The position numbers were made by a program, and so were the translations under genes. From the NCBI GenBank assembly GCA_034620365.1, contig JAQGEQ010000191.1, positions 558,001 to 622,000 of the forward strand: a DNA stretch of 64,000 bases, written 5' to 3'. The DNA is from Pegea sp. RAD2-039. Its lineage: Eukaryota; Chordata; Thaliacea; Salpida; Salpidae. This document shows, piece by piece, positions 1 to 14,044 of this stretch (position 1 is the first letter of the stretch; every line of letters starts with the position of its first letter). The notes under the pieces were generated by a model, which saw nothing but the letters and a program-made list of their open reading frames with translations, was not told the DNA's origin and made no database searches.

Positions 1-1030
1 TCACTTTTTGGATTTTTGGTCAAATTAACAATAATATTTACTTCGAAAAATTCGGATAAAGCATTTGATGACTCACTGATTTTATCTAAAAGAAGCCTTG
101 AGCAAAATGAATCCTTACAAAGTTTTTTGGATCGTAAACATCATTTGATCTTTTAATTAGGTATAAGTTTACATAAAATAAACTGAAGTAAATCATAAAT
201 TACCGAGACAAATCTTTTATTTGTATAAGTTGGTAAGTTCTGACTTTTGAAAAATTTGAAAGTTTTTGACAATTTTCAAAAAGGTAAAAATTTTGAAGTT
301 TGCTTTGGTTGTTTAACAAACCAAAAATATTTAAATAAGTATTTTGCTTTTGATTAATCTAAATTTAATAGTCAAATCAATTATGAAAGATTTTGGATCA
401 TCTAAAAATTTTATCTCTTTCAGATGATTTGACCTACAAAAATTGGATTGAAACTACAGAAAGAATTGAAAATCAAAAATTTAAATTTTTTTACTTATTT
501 TCCATTCAATATTTGCAAAATACTTCTGTGGTAAAAAGTCTGGGTTCTAAAAATATTCTTAAAAGTGTTTTTAGAAAACCTTTTGGGTAGTTTAAAACAG
601 AACTATATTGGCAGGAAAAAAGAATAACAACAATATTATTTAATTAGCCAATCATTTAAATTAAAAAATTATATTTTTTTATCTTTAGGGATGTTTCTGT
701 CAAATTTATTTCTGATTAAATTTTATTTAAATGGTTAGAATTATATATATTTATATTTATTTATGTCACTCAGTGTTTGCAGCTCTAATAAAATAAATTA
801 ATAGTCATTTGAAAAAATATTTAAACAAAATATGAAAAATAGGTTTTTTGTGGTTTAAATTTTGATTATTGCATTACATGACTGTATATAAATAAATATA
901 ATATATATTGACAGTTAGTTTATTAGAGAACTCAGAAATTATAGAGCCTTCTTGCAAGTCACTACCCTGGTAACCTAGACAACCAATTTAATTAAGTATC
1001 AAAACTTCACGTAGTATGTTCTCAATGACA
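1..1030. other. AT-rich stretch, no gene seen
   Basis: Only short open frames made of AT-rich residues (F, I, K, L, N, Y) occur here, with no splice-consistent exon or known motif. I see nothing that I can support as a gene, RNA or repeat. Confidence 0.6.
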
Positions 1031-1437
1031 TTATCTTTTAAATTCCAGCACCTTGAATTCTTCCTGGGATTTTTCAAGCAACTTCTCAAACTTCTTCCAT
1101 GTTAATCTCAAATAGCCAATTACAACTGGAAGTATTTACTTTCCACGTTCTTCGAATTTCTATTTCTAGATCCTTATATTTGATTTTCTTCTTGAATTTG
1201 TTCGTATTTATATTTGTGCAGTTTGGTAACTGCGATGTCTAAATACATCTTGTTGCTTTTATCTTTTATAATAATATCTGGTATGTTAGCTGAAATTTCT
1301 CAAACTATTGATGCTAAAGTCCCAAAGTACTTTGTACATTTTCTATAAGAGATCCAAAAATGTGGTTGAACCATTTTTGAGTAAGAGAAATCGATGTTGC
1401 CTTACAAATGTCCCAGTGAAAGTATTTAATTATTCCT
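1031..1437 (-). mobile_element. Decayed 3' end of a reverse-transcriptase retroelement
   Basis: Read on the minus strand with several frameshifts, this stretch follows the order of a conserved domain found at the C-terminus of many metazoan reverse-transcriptase ORFs. The blocks are KYFHWDICK, then QKWFNH, then LWDFSIN, then IPDIIIKDKSNKMYLDIAV, then KYKDLEIEIRRTWKVN, then ILPVVIGYLRL and KFEKLLEK. In intact relatives these correspond to blocks of the type YIHWKIC, KWYEH, LWDF, PDIVI.DK, KY.DL..E and PVVIGALG. At least three frame changes and in-frame stops separate the blocks, so it is a fossil. The polymerase core is absent. The homology is from memory of the pattern; the clade cannot be assigned. 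Confidence 0.6.
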
Positions 1438-2428
1438 AATTACAAATATTAATCTACCTAAGATAAGAATTAGCAAATTAGTTTGAAAAGACTCTTATTT
1501 TGGTAATATTTTTAGCATTTATTACGAAAAATTCCTTTGTTAAACAATAAGTTACTTGTGTTATTAAATCAAAATTTTACTGGAAGCCAACGGGGTTGAT
1601 TTGGCATCTTAAAAAACTTTTAAAAATGATTACAACTCTTTGGCCAATAACACAGAGCCAATAATCATGTGCGTAGAAGTGTTGTGCTGAGAGGTTAAAG
1701 GTGCACAACTGCATGCAGCAACAAGTCTAATTAGGTTATTTTCTTTAAAAAGACAAAGAAATTAATTAAAAGATTTTTTTTTTAATATTTTTTCTTTGAA
1801 TTGATCAACTGACTGATAATTCAAAAAACAAAAGTATTTATTTCTTTTTTCCTTATTATTTTTCAAATTTACCAAAAAAAATGCAAGAAAAGTAAAGCTG
1901 AAAGAAAATATAAAAATAAAGATAAAAAAAGTTTATATTTTGAGTGACAACATTAACTTTTAAGGTAATTAGTAGCAGTCAATTTTTAAAATTGAGTTTC
2001 TAGTATTATATAGTTTAGTAATAAACAGATCTAACTCTATACTATCCAAGCTAAGAGTCATTAAAACGTTTTAAAAAATATGAAGTTATGAGACATCAAA
2101 TGAACTTAAAACTAGATTAATTCAATTAAAGTATATCTGATTTGGTTTAAAACTTATTAAAAGAATATTTGTTTTGGAAATTACTAAGTTTTATCTCACC
2201 TTTAACTAAAGATAAATTTTAAATTTTAATTTACCAGCATTTATAAAGAAATTATTTCAAGTTTTATGTAGCTTTCAAATAACAACATTTTAAAGTTGAA
2301 AATATTTTTATTTTGATACAATTTGAAATCAAAACAGCGACAATATTTCTCCAATAAGTATACAAGATAAAGAAAGACGGTAACAGATTTTTATATCTCT
2401 GTTAAAATTTCTAGTACACGTGCAAATT

Positions 2429-2446
2429 CAACAACAACAACAACAA
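2429..2446. repeat. (CAA)6 microsatellite
   Basis: Six perfect CAA units lie in a row in non-coding sequence. Confidence 0.85.
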
Positions 2447-2480
2447 GTCAAAAAGCACCTTTGTAAAGAAACCAAAACAA

Positions 2481-2514
2481 ACTTTACGAGTGTTTTCACT
2501 TTACGAGTGCTTTA
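2481..2514. repeat. 17-bp tandem duplication
   Basis: Two adjacent 17-bp units share ACTTTACGAGTG followed by TTTTC in the first copy and CTTTA in the second, so 15 of 17 positions agree. Confidence 0.8.
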
Positions 2515-2728
2515 ACATTTTACTATTTCAAATAATAAACAAAACTTGAAGTAATTTTGTAGGATCAGTTTTACTGTTATTTATCAACATCGAATTTAAT
2601 TGGTCAGAACGAATTTGAATTAAAACTAAACATCAAAATATTTTGTAGTCGACTACCTAAAAGCAGAACTGATTAAAGATATTATTTTCGTCTTTTGCAT
2701 TACATCTTTTTATCTAATAAATTGAAAA

Positions 2729-5700
2729 TTAGGTTGGACTTTTTGGTGCTTTAACAACTACTTCATTACTAGTTTCAACAGAGCCAGGTAACTCTTTCTT
2801 GACTTTATTTTTTTTTCTTGTTACAGAAGAAAAACTATTAGCTATGGTGTTACTAATAGTTAAAGTTAAGCTTCGTTTTGAGCTTACAGACTTATTTCTT
2901 GAATGACTTTTTGATAAATTATTTGATTTAATATTTTTAATACATCTTAAGTTGAGAATATTTGAAGCTGATTGCCTGAACTCTTTTTGGAAGACATTGT
3001 AAATTAGCAAATTAGTGAAGCTACTAACTGTGTACAAATAAAAACTTGTAAATAAACCGATTGCTGATATCTTTCGAATACAAACTTTATGAGGATTAAT
3101 TGCTGAGTCTAATATGACAGCAAACAGGGGTAAAGAAGTTAAAGTAAAAAGTACTAATGATGTAATGACAGTTAATGTGAGACCTCTATCAACTTTCCCA
3201 AATGTTTTTACATTTCTTGCACGACGTGAGTGTCTCATTCTATTCAACATTGTTTGACTTCTTACCATTAAACCAATTGTAAGAAACCAAGTTGCTACGA
3301 AAGGTAGAACCCAAACAATCAAGGAGAATACGATAGCGTGCCAATACCTAGAAAGTTATCAAATATGTCAGGTGGGGGTTTTTTTCCAATTAGAATTTTT
3401 GTGGAATTTGATAGATAAGTATAATATCTAGTGGGCTGTACACAAGTATTTATGTGATGATTGAACGAAGTTTTATCTAAGACATAAAAAAATTCGCTGA
3501 TTTTTGTAATAAAAGTTGGAAAATTAATTTAGAACATTTTTTGATCAAAGAAATTAATATAATTGTAGTATAACACAGATTTCTTACTCTTTCCAAATAA
3601 ATTGTTCTTCAACAGTTTCAGTTTGATTTAATGTAGATTTATTTACTGAATCCTCAGAAATCTGGTATGCCTGAAACAGCAATTTGTATCTTACAAAAAG
3701 TTATTTTAAAAGTTTCATTATTAATTTAAACTTTACAAATTTTGTAACAAGATAATCAATAGTGTTTGAAAACGAAGCAAAGTTTGAAACAGAAAAAAAC
3801 ATAAGTTTTATTGTTATAAATTTTTTACTTTTAAGTACTATAAATTTTGTCTTAGTAATTAAACAAATGTTTTTACATGACCAATATTACCTTATGATTA
3901 AAAAGGCCCCAAAAAATAATTAGATTTCTCACGTAAAATGTAGTTAGAAATTTTTACTTTAAAGGCTTGTGTTGTTAGTTGATTATTATGTCAAAATCAA
4001 ATAAAACAAGAATATCAATACAAAGTATTTTTGAAATGCCAAGATAAATGTTTAAGTTGAAGAAAGAAATTAAAAATTAAACTTACAAATATTTTTAAAT
4101 GTTATCCTTATTGAGATACATTATAAAAACAACAGCTGAACAACATAACTCATATAAAGATTATAAAGTACTTTCCATTCTTGTTAAACTAATGTTGAAA
4201 TTACATAAGATTGAATCAATAGCTATCAATTTTTTTGATGTATACCTCTCATATGTAAAAGTAGAAATAAGTGCTCTGTATACAAAACAGTTACAAGAAA
4301 AGTTTGAAAATTTGTATCTAAAATTCGGAAAAATATCTGTTTATCATCAACTTCATATTGTTGTTTTTAGTTTGTACCCCACACAAGTTTATATTTGATT
4401 GTTTTTCAATAAGAGTTTAGCTTGTAATAATTTATTTTATTGTAAAATTTAGAAAGTAATATATTATTGAGCAATTCTAAATAACGATTTATTTACCTTT
4501 CCAAAGGCCATGATATCAGTGAATGTAATTAATTGTTTGCTAGGCAGGAAATTTCCACTGAATAGTTTAGGAGTCAGAGAAACTATTACCGCAAAAAGCC
4601 AAGCAGCAAGAATGAGATAGACAGCGCGTCGTTTTGTCATTATTTCACCAATTCTGTACCTCATAGGCCATGAAACAGACAAGAATCGATCAAAAGCCAA
4701 AAGAAAAAGACTAAAAAGTGAAAATAGGTTTTGATTAAGAAGTTGAAATTCGATTTTAAACAGAAATGTGACTTAAATTGAAATTGTTGTTTTATATATC
4801 AACAAATATGACATATTTTTGTACTTTTTCACTATCCCTATGTCTTGTTTAAAGTTTACTTAAATCTTCAAAGAGCTTGAACAAGCATCAACAAACCTAT
4901 AGACCGCGACGAGAGGTTGAATAATTGAAATTGAAATGATAAAATCCGATGACTTCATCGATTTTTCAATCATTGCTTCATGACTCGAGTTAAGACCAGT
5001 TAAGTTCATCATTATTTGAAAGGACGATTTTTTGGCCAATGAAACTTGTCCAAAAGCTTGAAAGCGATCTCTTTCATCATAATAAATTCCATTCAAAATA
5101 TTGTAAGCACAAGACGGGAGGTAAATACCCCCAAGAAGAAACCCTGTAGGATAAGTTTTGGGCTGTGTTTTAAGATTTGTTGATTAGATTTACCTGAAAC
5201 TGCCAATGAAAGCTTGAAAAATCCCTGAGGCGTTCTTAGCTTCTTGGTTTTGATAATTACAAGACTGACGAGACAGTTAGAGATGACTATAACAAAGCTG
5301 AGAATTATGAGTGTTGTTACGATGATCAAAACTTTGTTTTTGTTACACGTAACATTCGGAACTTTTAATTGAAAGTCCCATTCAACATCACAAGCTGGAA
5401 AGATTCCACAGAAGCCCTTGATGAGATCAACTAGGAAACAAAAGCCTCGAGTTTAAGATGACTTTCCTAAATCGTTGAATTTCATTTTTGTGAAAAACTA
5501 TTAATAATAATTTCAATTTTTAGCTGAGAATTACATTCTTAAAAGTAATTAAATATTGGCAAATACAACCTCAGCTTAAAATCTAAACAAAAGTCTTAAA
5601 TCATTTGGATCACCTTGGAGTACATCTCTGTAGCAATTAACTGACACTCCTTTTTCGTCATAGAGTTGATTTGATGAAAAAACTTTGGACTAAAAGCAAT

Positions 5701-5999
5701 ATCAAAGTTTGAGTCAATCATGTGACAAATGTACTTACCAAAATATAATCGCATCTGATGTAAGGAGGAAGAATTCGAGATTGTGGAATTTTGACGATGT
5801 TAATACCATGATGAGTAGTTGATGTCGTTTGAGGAGTCGTCATGGTTTTGTTCCACTCTCGGTTTTTCATGTAGTTGAGGAAGTCTTCTTTTGAATTGTA
5901 TTTTGAGAAGAGGTCATCGAGATATGAAGGAGTTTGGAATGGATCTTCGCTATTCATGGTTTTTATCAAAATCAGAAAAACTATAAGTTGAAACATCAT
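2729..5999 (-). CDS. Rhodopsin-class orphan G-protein-coupled receptor, 7 exons (copy 1)
   Basis: Predicted seven-transmembrane receptor of 578 residues. Exons on the minus strand: 5739-5999, 5614-5689, 5194-5430, 4897-5143, 4497-4710, 3588-3670 and 2729-3347. All have GT-AG borders and phases 0,1,1,2,0,2. A signal peptide occupies about residues 1-17. TM1 carries SNCLV. Helix 3 ends in DRF (281-283) in place of DRY. Helix 7 ends NLLIY (485-489), a variant of NPxxY, followed by QKEFR. The tail is basic and Ser-rich. Helix 2 reads LSLAVSG where most class A receptors have an Asp, and I find no Cys at the top of helix 3 or in loop 2 for the usual disulfide. Ligand and G protein cannot be inferred. 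Its closest relative in the window is at 14045-16240. Exon borders are well supported by phase and by the paralogue. Confidence 0.8.
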
Positions 6000-8900
6000 T
6001 CACAATCTATTCAAATTACAAATTCTAAAAACAGAAACATTTTAAGCTAGTTTCATTTAACTTTTTTGACCTATTTCGCAATTAAGCAAAAAACTTTAAT
6101 ATTAATCAAATTTTAAGTAAAGTTGGATTTAGTTTACACGCTGAACAATCTTTAAAACATATTTAAAATTGTTTGATCTTGTATTAAACGAAAGTTCCTT
6201 TTCTATATGAATATTAGATCGAAAGAAAAACAGATTTTTCTACAACTTATTACTGTCTAAAACCCAAATTCTCATTAGCCCAAATTATCATATAAATCAT
6301 CACCGTTAATGTATCAGTTAATTTCTTCAATAAATTTTATTGATGAACACTAACATGAAATCAAATGAACAGATCGTTTGCAGCCTTTTATAATGTTTTT
6401 TTATACCCTGAGGCAACTAGCTACAATTCTAACAAGTTTGTTTGTTTAAGAACTGGCTGATTAAGAAAAAAATTAAAAAGATTAAATATAATTAATCAAA
6501 TCAAATTGGTAGAAATCATTTAGAAATTAATTTATAAATCAAAAACATAAAAACAAAAAGTTACGTTTTCTATCGATGCATATTACGTAAAAAATCAGTA
6601 AAAAAATTAATTGACATTTTGATTCTGATATAAACTAATCTGTTTCAATGCTACTCAAAATTATCTAATTGAAAGTTTAATTGTTTGTTTAATTTATTGA
6701 TTTTATTACTTAAAATTTTTTGAATTTAATGTTTTATTGAATTTTATAATATCATACATACCTAAATCATTAAACAAAGTTTAGTTTTAATACTTTTTAT
6801 AAATGTTTCTGATATTTTTTGAAATACTTTCGTTTATTTTTGCTTTTTAACTAACAGTTTAAATGTAAATTGATAAATAATTAATTAAACTCAAATATTA
6901 AAATTACAAATTGAAATTTTATGTACAGTTTACAATTTTCTAGGTTTAACCGTTCAATATTTTCATATAAAAAATCATTTTCTATAAGCAACTTGAAGTT
7001 TAGTGAATATTTTTGATTTGAATGCCGAATAAAGTTTTATATTAATTTCAAGCAATAACCTTTAGATGCTTATTGCTTATAATTTTCCTACAAAAGTCTA
7101 ACCACTATAATTAAAACAGTTTATTTCAATTTAATATATATATTTATTAAAATAACTCAGATAATTAGTTTTATTATTAAACATACATTTTATTAATTGT
7201 TTTCATTTATTTAATAAAATCTATTCTAAAAGTTAAACAAACTATTTAATTACATTTTAAGAAAGTTGAAAATATTTAGTCTTTTTAAAACGAAATAATT
7301 CTTTCAACATTTTTGCTCTAAATATTTTTCAAAGCTAACAGCAGCATTAATACTTCAACAATAATTTCTTCGTTTTAAATTGATGTATAAGCAAAACAAG
7401 ACCCGTTTATGGAAAATAAGGAAAACTAATACGGCTGAATTTTAAAATTTCCTAAATATTGTCAACAAAACTTCAATTGAATATTGTTTTTTTGAAATCA
7501 GTAAAACTTAATAAGTGCCACAAAGTTGAAGATTGTTTATCTTGTTAATCTTGATATAAAGCTGTGTATGAAAAAAAACTTGATTAGTTTGTATTTTACC
7601 TGTTTATTTGGTTTTTCATTTAGATTTTAAACAGTTGAAAGTGTTTTGATTTTAGTTCAATAAAAACATGATGACAATTTTTGAAAATGCTAAAAATTAA
7701 AACAATAGATTAAAAGGTAATGCTGAAAAAATAGTTACTAATCAGAATCATAATATAAAAGTATAAACTTGTTGTAGTTAGTTTTTGTAACCATCTTATT
7801 TTCATAAAATCTATAGTTGCTATTGTTAACTATTTATGACAACTTTTTAGTTTAAATGTTGAGCGAATAAACTTGTTCTATTTAAATATTAATCAAGATG
7901 ATTTATTGTGATGAATTTAATCTAGTCATCAAAAAATCTGTATTGTACAAAATATAAATTGTAATACAAGTTTTTCATCGCCTATGTTTTGAATGAGTCA
8001 AAAAAAATATTGTTTACATTTTATTAAAAAAAAAATTATTTCATTTTAAAAAACAGTAAGTTATAATATTTGAGGTTTAATATTTTTAATATTTGCTTAA
8101 TTACAAAACCATTTGGAAGAATAAAGTTTGATTTTAATTATTTTGTACTCAAAAAGTAACAAGTCTTTTTACAGTATCAAGCAAACAAGTATTTCATATA
8201 CACCAGTTTGGATTTTGAAACTAAAAAAAATAAAAGCTTTAAATTAAATTTTTTTAATTCAATTTTATAGCTTGTCAATTTCGAGAAAACATTTTTCATG
8301 AAATTGACAAATGAAATTAAGATTATTGTGGTTCAATTGTTTAAATGACAAACTTGAAAAAAATTCGAACAAAATTGTTTTCAGAATTTGTTATCCTTCA
8401 AAAATCTTGACTGGGATACTTAGAAATAAAACACTCAGATAAACTTTACAAGTTTCTGTCTTTTTTATTAACTTTTGTGTTTGCAATTAAATAGAGCTTA
8501 GAAAATATTGCAAAAAATCTAAACTTGAAGATGAAGATCTTTTTAATGACCTTCTTTATATTTCAAATAAATTTGAAGATCATTTTTGTAAACTATTTTT
8601 TGTAGGTCATGTTCTCTAGCAACAAATAAAAAATACCATTTTAGTTTAGTTTGATTTTAATAGATAATTAAAAGATAGCAATTGTTGTTCCAAATAATGA
8701 TTAATGATGAAACAACTTGTCGGCTTTTTTAAAAGTGGCTTTGCGTTTTAGACTTTTGGTTTTTTTTCTTCAAACATTTTTTTTTATCAGAAAATAAATA
8801 ATTAAATCTTTCAACAAATTTTAATCTAATTTAAGTCAAGTGACATTATATTGGTTCAGAATTTACTTTTCTAATCATCATTGCAGCAAAGTTTGCTACA

Positions 8901-10195
8901 ATCGCAAACAGTGTTTTCAGTTTAATATAGCTTTAAGTTACTATTTATAAATATAACTAAGAAGTTTTTTTTCAAAACTCTTGTAGTCACTCCTAGATGA
9001 CATGATGGATAGAAGTTTTAAAAGATCTAATGCGATTTACTTAGAAATTTAATTAGATAAAATTGTATCATTTACATTTCAATTTTCTGTTTCTAATAAT
9101 TCAATGAAAAAATATTTTGTTTTGAAATCAAACTTAACTCTGTATAAAGAAACCATAATTTTTATTAGAATTATTGCGACCGTTGTTTAGTTTTAGTTAA
9201 TGCTTAATTTAATATTCATTTTGTCAACACTAAAAATTATTGTAATCAAGTAAACAAAACAAGTACTAATTTCTAGATTATCTGAAATTTGATTTTATCA
9301 AATACTTCCTTAATTACAAGCAACAAACAAATTTGAGGAGATTTGTAGTTCCAATAAAACCTGTTTAGAAAATATCTAATGCTTATCAGTGACAAGATTG
9401 AATGGTACCCGCGGCGATAGAAAGTTTCTAATACTTACAGAAAAGTTAGATGTTGTTACTTCATATGTTTGATATCACGTACTTAATAGAATATAAAGTT
9501 CTAACAGATAAGAATGTTTGAAAGATGATACAAGACTTTTGATGATTAATTATTTAGAACTTTTCACAGTATTTAAATAAACAAGGTTTTATTTCAACCT
9601 TTTTTAGATTTCTGAATGTTCACTCTTGCGTGAGAAACTTACTTGGAGGTCTTTTGAATCTTTTTTAGAGTTTCTTTTACTGACTAGAAACAAGCTTGAA
9701 TATCCTGTGAAGATCGCAACAAACTAATTAGAGGTTTTAATGGAAGACTATTTTTAAAACAGTCTTTGTTTAAAGCGCACGTTTATTTTATAAAGTTTAT
9801 TTTTATATACATAAATTTAGTGGTAAATAAATTACTACGCCGCCCTACAAACCTAACCAAAAGTCCTTCAAATTTTATTTGGGATTATTTGGGTTCGTTC
9901 TGATTTTTATTTCAAAAAGAGTTTTTTGAATTGAGCAAATATTCCAAAGTTTTTAAAACCACTAAAAGATCTATGAGAAGTTTTTGAAGATATGAAAAAC
10001 TTTCAGAAAATCTTATCTTTAAAATTTAATATAATTTTGTTGATGATGAAATTTTATTGAAAATCTTCATATAAATTTTAGTAAGAATTTTATAAAAATG
10101 TAACTTTAGTGTTTAATTACAACTTTTAATAAAAAAATTTATTAAATGATTTGGAAACATTCGAAATTGATAAAATTTGAACTTTAGAAATTTGT
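6000..10195. other. AT-rich intergenic stretch, no gene seen
   Basis: It lies upstream of the minus-strand receptor and downstream of the small minus-strand gene. The sequence is dominated by A/T runs. I found no coding-like island, hairpin or repeat worth naming, apart from one GC-rich decamer (ggtacccgcg) near 9410. Confidence 0.5.
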
Positions 10196-10632
10196 TCAAG
10201 GTTCAAAATTTTCTGGGACCATTTGAGGAACATCAACGACCAGTTTCAGAACATTCTTCTTCTTCTCATAATCTTTTTGGGAATTAGATGCGTGAACATA
10301 TCTCATTTTGATCTCAGATGTTCTCGGTGTTCTCGACTCAATGACGTCATCACTCTTTATGGGATTTTCTGAAAATCAGAAGTTTTCAAATTGACTATTT
10401 TTTTTGTAATGTCAAAACTGTGTAATCTTTAACCGCGCCGATGACGTCACTTACGCGTAAAATCGTTTGTTTGGAGATTTTGAAAATTGTTCATAGATTT
10501 TGATTGATGCTGAAAGAAAAGTTGTTTTTTTAAAATCTTCATCCTTTCTTCTTGTTTAGAAAGATCAAGATTACAAATCAGATCTAGAGTTAGTCTTTTC
10601 CTTAACTTCTTAATTTCGCAACTTTTTTCCAT
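10196..10632 (-). CDS. Two-exon gene for a 116-residue protein of unknown function
   Basis: Exons 10455-10632 and 10196-10368 on the minus strand join across an 86-nt GT-AG intron in phase 1 to give 116 codons plus TGA. The start ATG has an in-frame TGA 6 bases upstream, and a possible 5'-UTR splice acceptor (tttcag) lies just before that. The N-terminal half is basic and helical (KKLRKRLTLDLICNLDLSKQ), and the second exon is rich in charged residues (YEKKKNVLKLVVDV near the end). No signal peptide, transmembrane segment or family motif is recognisable. The locus stands out from its flanks by higher GC and long open frames in both exons. It sits between the two GPCR paralogues. A TGACGTCA palindrome lies in its second exon and another right at its splice donor. 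Confidence 0.55.
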
Positions 10633-13600
10633 TTTTCAAAGAAATTTTCTGAAACAAAACTTCGATTTTTAAATAATTGGAATTTAAAATGAAAATATTT
10701 TGATTAAAAAAATGTTAAAAAAGGGGATTAAGTTAAATATAATCTTCTTTAAGATTTTTAATCCTTAATTGTTTATTTATGTACCCTTAACAAGTTTAGG
10801 TATTCAAGGGTTATGTTTCATTAGTTAAAAATTTTTGAAACATTTAAGAAAAATTTCAATATTTAACTTTAATTATAAATCACTTATTTATTTTGAAATT
10901 AATTTGAATAAAATTAAATCAAAGATAAAATATTATTTTTAACTCGAAACATAATTACATTCTGATCTAAATTTAAAAGTTAACTAGAAGATCTATCGAT
11001 TTTATAAAAAAAAACAAAAAACTGAAATCAAATAAAAAAGTACATAAATTTGTTGTCAATAAAAACAACTTTCTAAAAATTATTAAAATTGTAGTTTACA
11101 TAATAATTATTAGACGCTATATAGCTATAAATCATTGCATAATATTGCAAAGCATGAATAAAAACAAGTTTGAAAAACTTTGAACATATCTCTGGCAGAC
11201 ACTAAATAAATGATATCAAAATATTTTGAAGATATAAAACTAAAAAAATAAGAGTTAAAATCTGTTAAGTGCTTTTCAAATGTATTAAAATCTTCAAGTT
11301 GTTCGTTTCAATAGCAGATATATATTTTAAGGGTTTTGTTTGGTAAGAAAACATCTCATTTATAAAGAGATCAACTTTAAATGAGGTTTTTATAAAAAAG
11401 GATTTACTTGAAAAAGGCTTTACAAAAACTTTTCAATAGATTTCTGCTTGTAAAAGTAACAGTTTTAAGTGAAGTAATTACTTTTTTGTGTAAGCAACAT
11501 TTACTAAACAAATTGTTTCGACATCAACTTTCAGCTTTTAAAAAAGAGATCTTTAAAAAATAGTTTTTAATAAATTTTAAATCAATTCAAGCTGTTTTTA
11601 TTTTGAGAGATTTTAGATCTCGGTTTAGATTTCATCAAAATTTCAATTACAATGAATTTTAAAGATTATATGTTAATAGGGAAATAAACTTTATCTGAAT
11701 GAATAGTTTTGTAAATCTTTAAAACTATATTTTTAGGTAATCGTTTTTACGATTAATTAAAATTTGTGATAAGATCTGCTGCTTTGTTGTGTGCAACCAC
11801 AAAATAAGGATTTTTCTTTCAAAAAAATTTGATTAAAACATAGGAAAGCAAACATTAAATATCCAAATTGAGATGACAAGTATTATGTAGTTTTTTGGGT
11901 GCTAATAGATTGTTTTAAATGTATTTTGAATATTTTATAGAAATATTATTTTGCATTAACGTGTTAACATCTTTTTCTCGTTGATACATATTTACACTTT
12001 TCAGCAATTTAAACGCCAAGATTAATAAAAAATTAAAATAAATCATCAAACAAAAAGAATGAACCACTATTACCAAGACTTCAGAAAATAACATTTGTTT
12101 AAAACTACTATGTAGCGCTAGCTAGCGGATGGTAATTAAATTGTTAGTTAATTAGAACCTGAGAAGTTAAAAATTTACATCTATTCCTTTAAAATGTTAT
12201 TTGTTTTTATTAGTTTGTGGTAATTCACATATCAACAAGTTTTTAAATACTAAATATATGTGCGTAGATGGTTAACTTTATCAAAACTAATATTTATAGT
12301 GAAGTATCAGAGCAAGACATACTATTTGAAATATTTCTTCTGATAAAAGGGTGGGTTTGAGCCTGAAAATTTAATATTATTTCAGTTACTATTTCAGTTA
12401 GTTATTATTATATTTAACTAATAGAGTTTTTTTTCCTTTATTTTGATTCAGATAATATGATTGAATTATATAAAAAAATTAAATTATAGGATCAAAAAAA
12501 GTCTGTTATAATTTAAAAAAAGCTTTTACAAAATAGCTTTTATTTTTATAGACTCAGAAATAATCTGCAGATTGATTTATTATAGGAAAGGTTTTGGAAA
12601 CATTCTAGAAAATTTTAACAGTACATGATAACAAAAAAACGGAAACGAAGGATCATTAACACGTTAGCTGATATCATACATGATGACGTCATGCTTGTGA
12701 CTTGTTGATGTCAAAGTTCCAAACGTGATTGCAATTTGAAAACAGTCACGAGCCATTAAAAACCTTAAATTCTCGTTGTTTTTGTCCTTACAGCTTTTAC
12801 AATCGAGAAATTGTTTTTCCTAAACTTTCTCCTTTATACTTTTGACCTAAACTTGAAAATGTTTTCTTGTCATTTGTATTTAGCTTATTTCAACAAATAT
12901 GAAGCAAACAGTTCCTAACTTTTAAAACAATAAAATCGGCTTACTATTAAATATACATATAATTAGTACATAAAATATGAAAGTTATAAAAGTGGTTTAC
13001 ATTTCAATATTCTAGATATTTATAAGTAAATAACAATAAGTTTATTACAATTGATCTATACTAGATACTTTAAAAATATTTAAAATAGAAAAGTTAAGGT
13101 ATTTATAGTTTTGTTTAAATTGTAGTTTTTGTCCTTTTGTTTGAAATACTTTTGTACTTTAATTTGCATAATTATGTTTCTGGTGATAATTCGTTTATTA
13201 CAAATGAATTCCTAAATTTTATGACCAAAATTAAAATATTTTTGATAATATTGTTAAAGCTTTTGTTTCAAAAGTTTTGTTTACAAAATTATTATAAAAT
13301 GTTAAAAAAATGATGATTTTGTTTATAAATATTACTTTTAGTAACTTACAGTTATTCTTTTTATAGTTATTTCATTTAATTCTATTTTTATCTTTAAAAT
13401 AGTTAAAAAGTTATCTTATTTGAATATACCTTATTTGGAAATTTTAATTTACTAATTTCAATTCAAACTGTTGATTTTTCTTTAGGTTTTTATTTTATTC
13501 CAGTTTTAGATTCTTATAAACTTTTAAATTTTGTAAAAGTTGATTAAAATATTCTTTCAAAATAGATTTGATTGAATATTTTACAGTATCCTAGACACTA

Positions 13601-14044
13601 CTAGATCTAATGTGAAGATCTTCTGAATTAAGATTTAGTGTTAGTAATTGATAAAATATAAATCAGTATCCAAATTGACTCAAGAACATATTAGATAAAA
13701 AATTTCCCCAAAAATTTATTTAAAAAATTAAATGACGTCATCAGTTTTAACTCATCACTTTCGTATTTGTGGACCACTTGTTTTTAAACTTTGCGTCATT
13801 TCAAGTGTATCAAATGTCCAAAATCGTGATCTTACGAAGTTCGTGAGCTTCAAAAGTTACTACAATTGCAAACTAATAACCAGAATTAGTATTTGCTTCT
13901 GAATTAGACATCAGAAACTTCCTTTAAAGAATAGTTACTACCACCTCAGGCAGTTTCTTGTACGCTTGCGACTAATTTTGAATTTATTTATTAAATTTTT
14001 TTTGCGGAGTGCATTTATTAGTCTTGATATCGATGATATTAAAG
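10633..14044. other. AT-rich intergenic stretch; probable GPCR promoter at its end
   Basis: No coding exon was seen. TGACGTCA palindromes occur at 12684-12691 and 13733-13740. The last 300 bases before the plus-strand receptor are less AT-rich and may contain its promoter, but no TATA or initiator could be fixed. Confidence 0.4.

Larger units (their letters stand above)
1438..2728. other. AT-rich intergenic stretch with small simple repeats
   Basis: No coding signal was seen. It holds a (CAA)6 tract at 2429-2446 and a 17-bp near-perfect tandem duplication at 2481-2514 (ACTTTACGAGTG core). It probably includes the 3' flank of the minus-strand receptor gene that ends at 2729, but I saw no convincing AATAAA close to its stop. 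Confidence 0.5.

Noticed and set aside
4099..4398. 99-codon plus-strand ORF inside the first GPCR
   Set aside because: It lies wholly in an 826-nt intron of the minus-strand receptor, has AT-driven composition and no motif.
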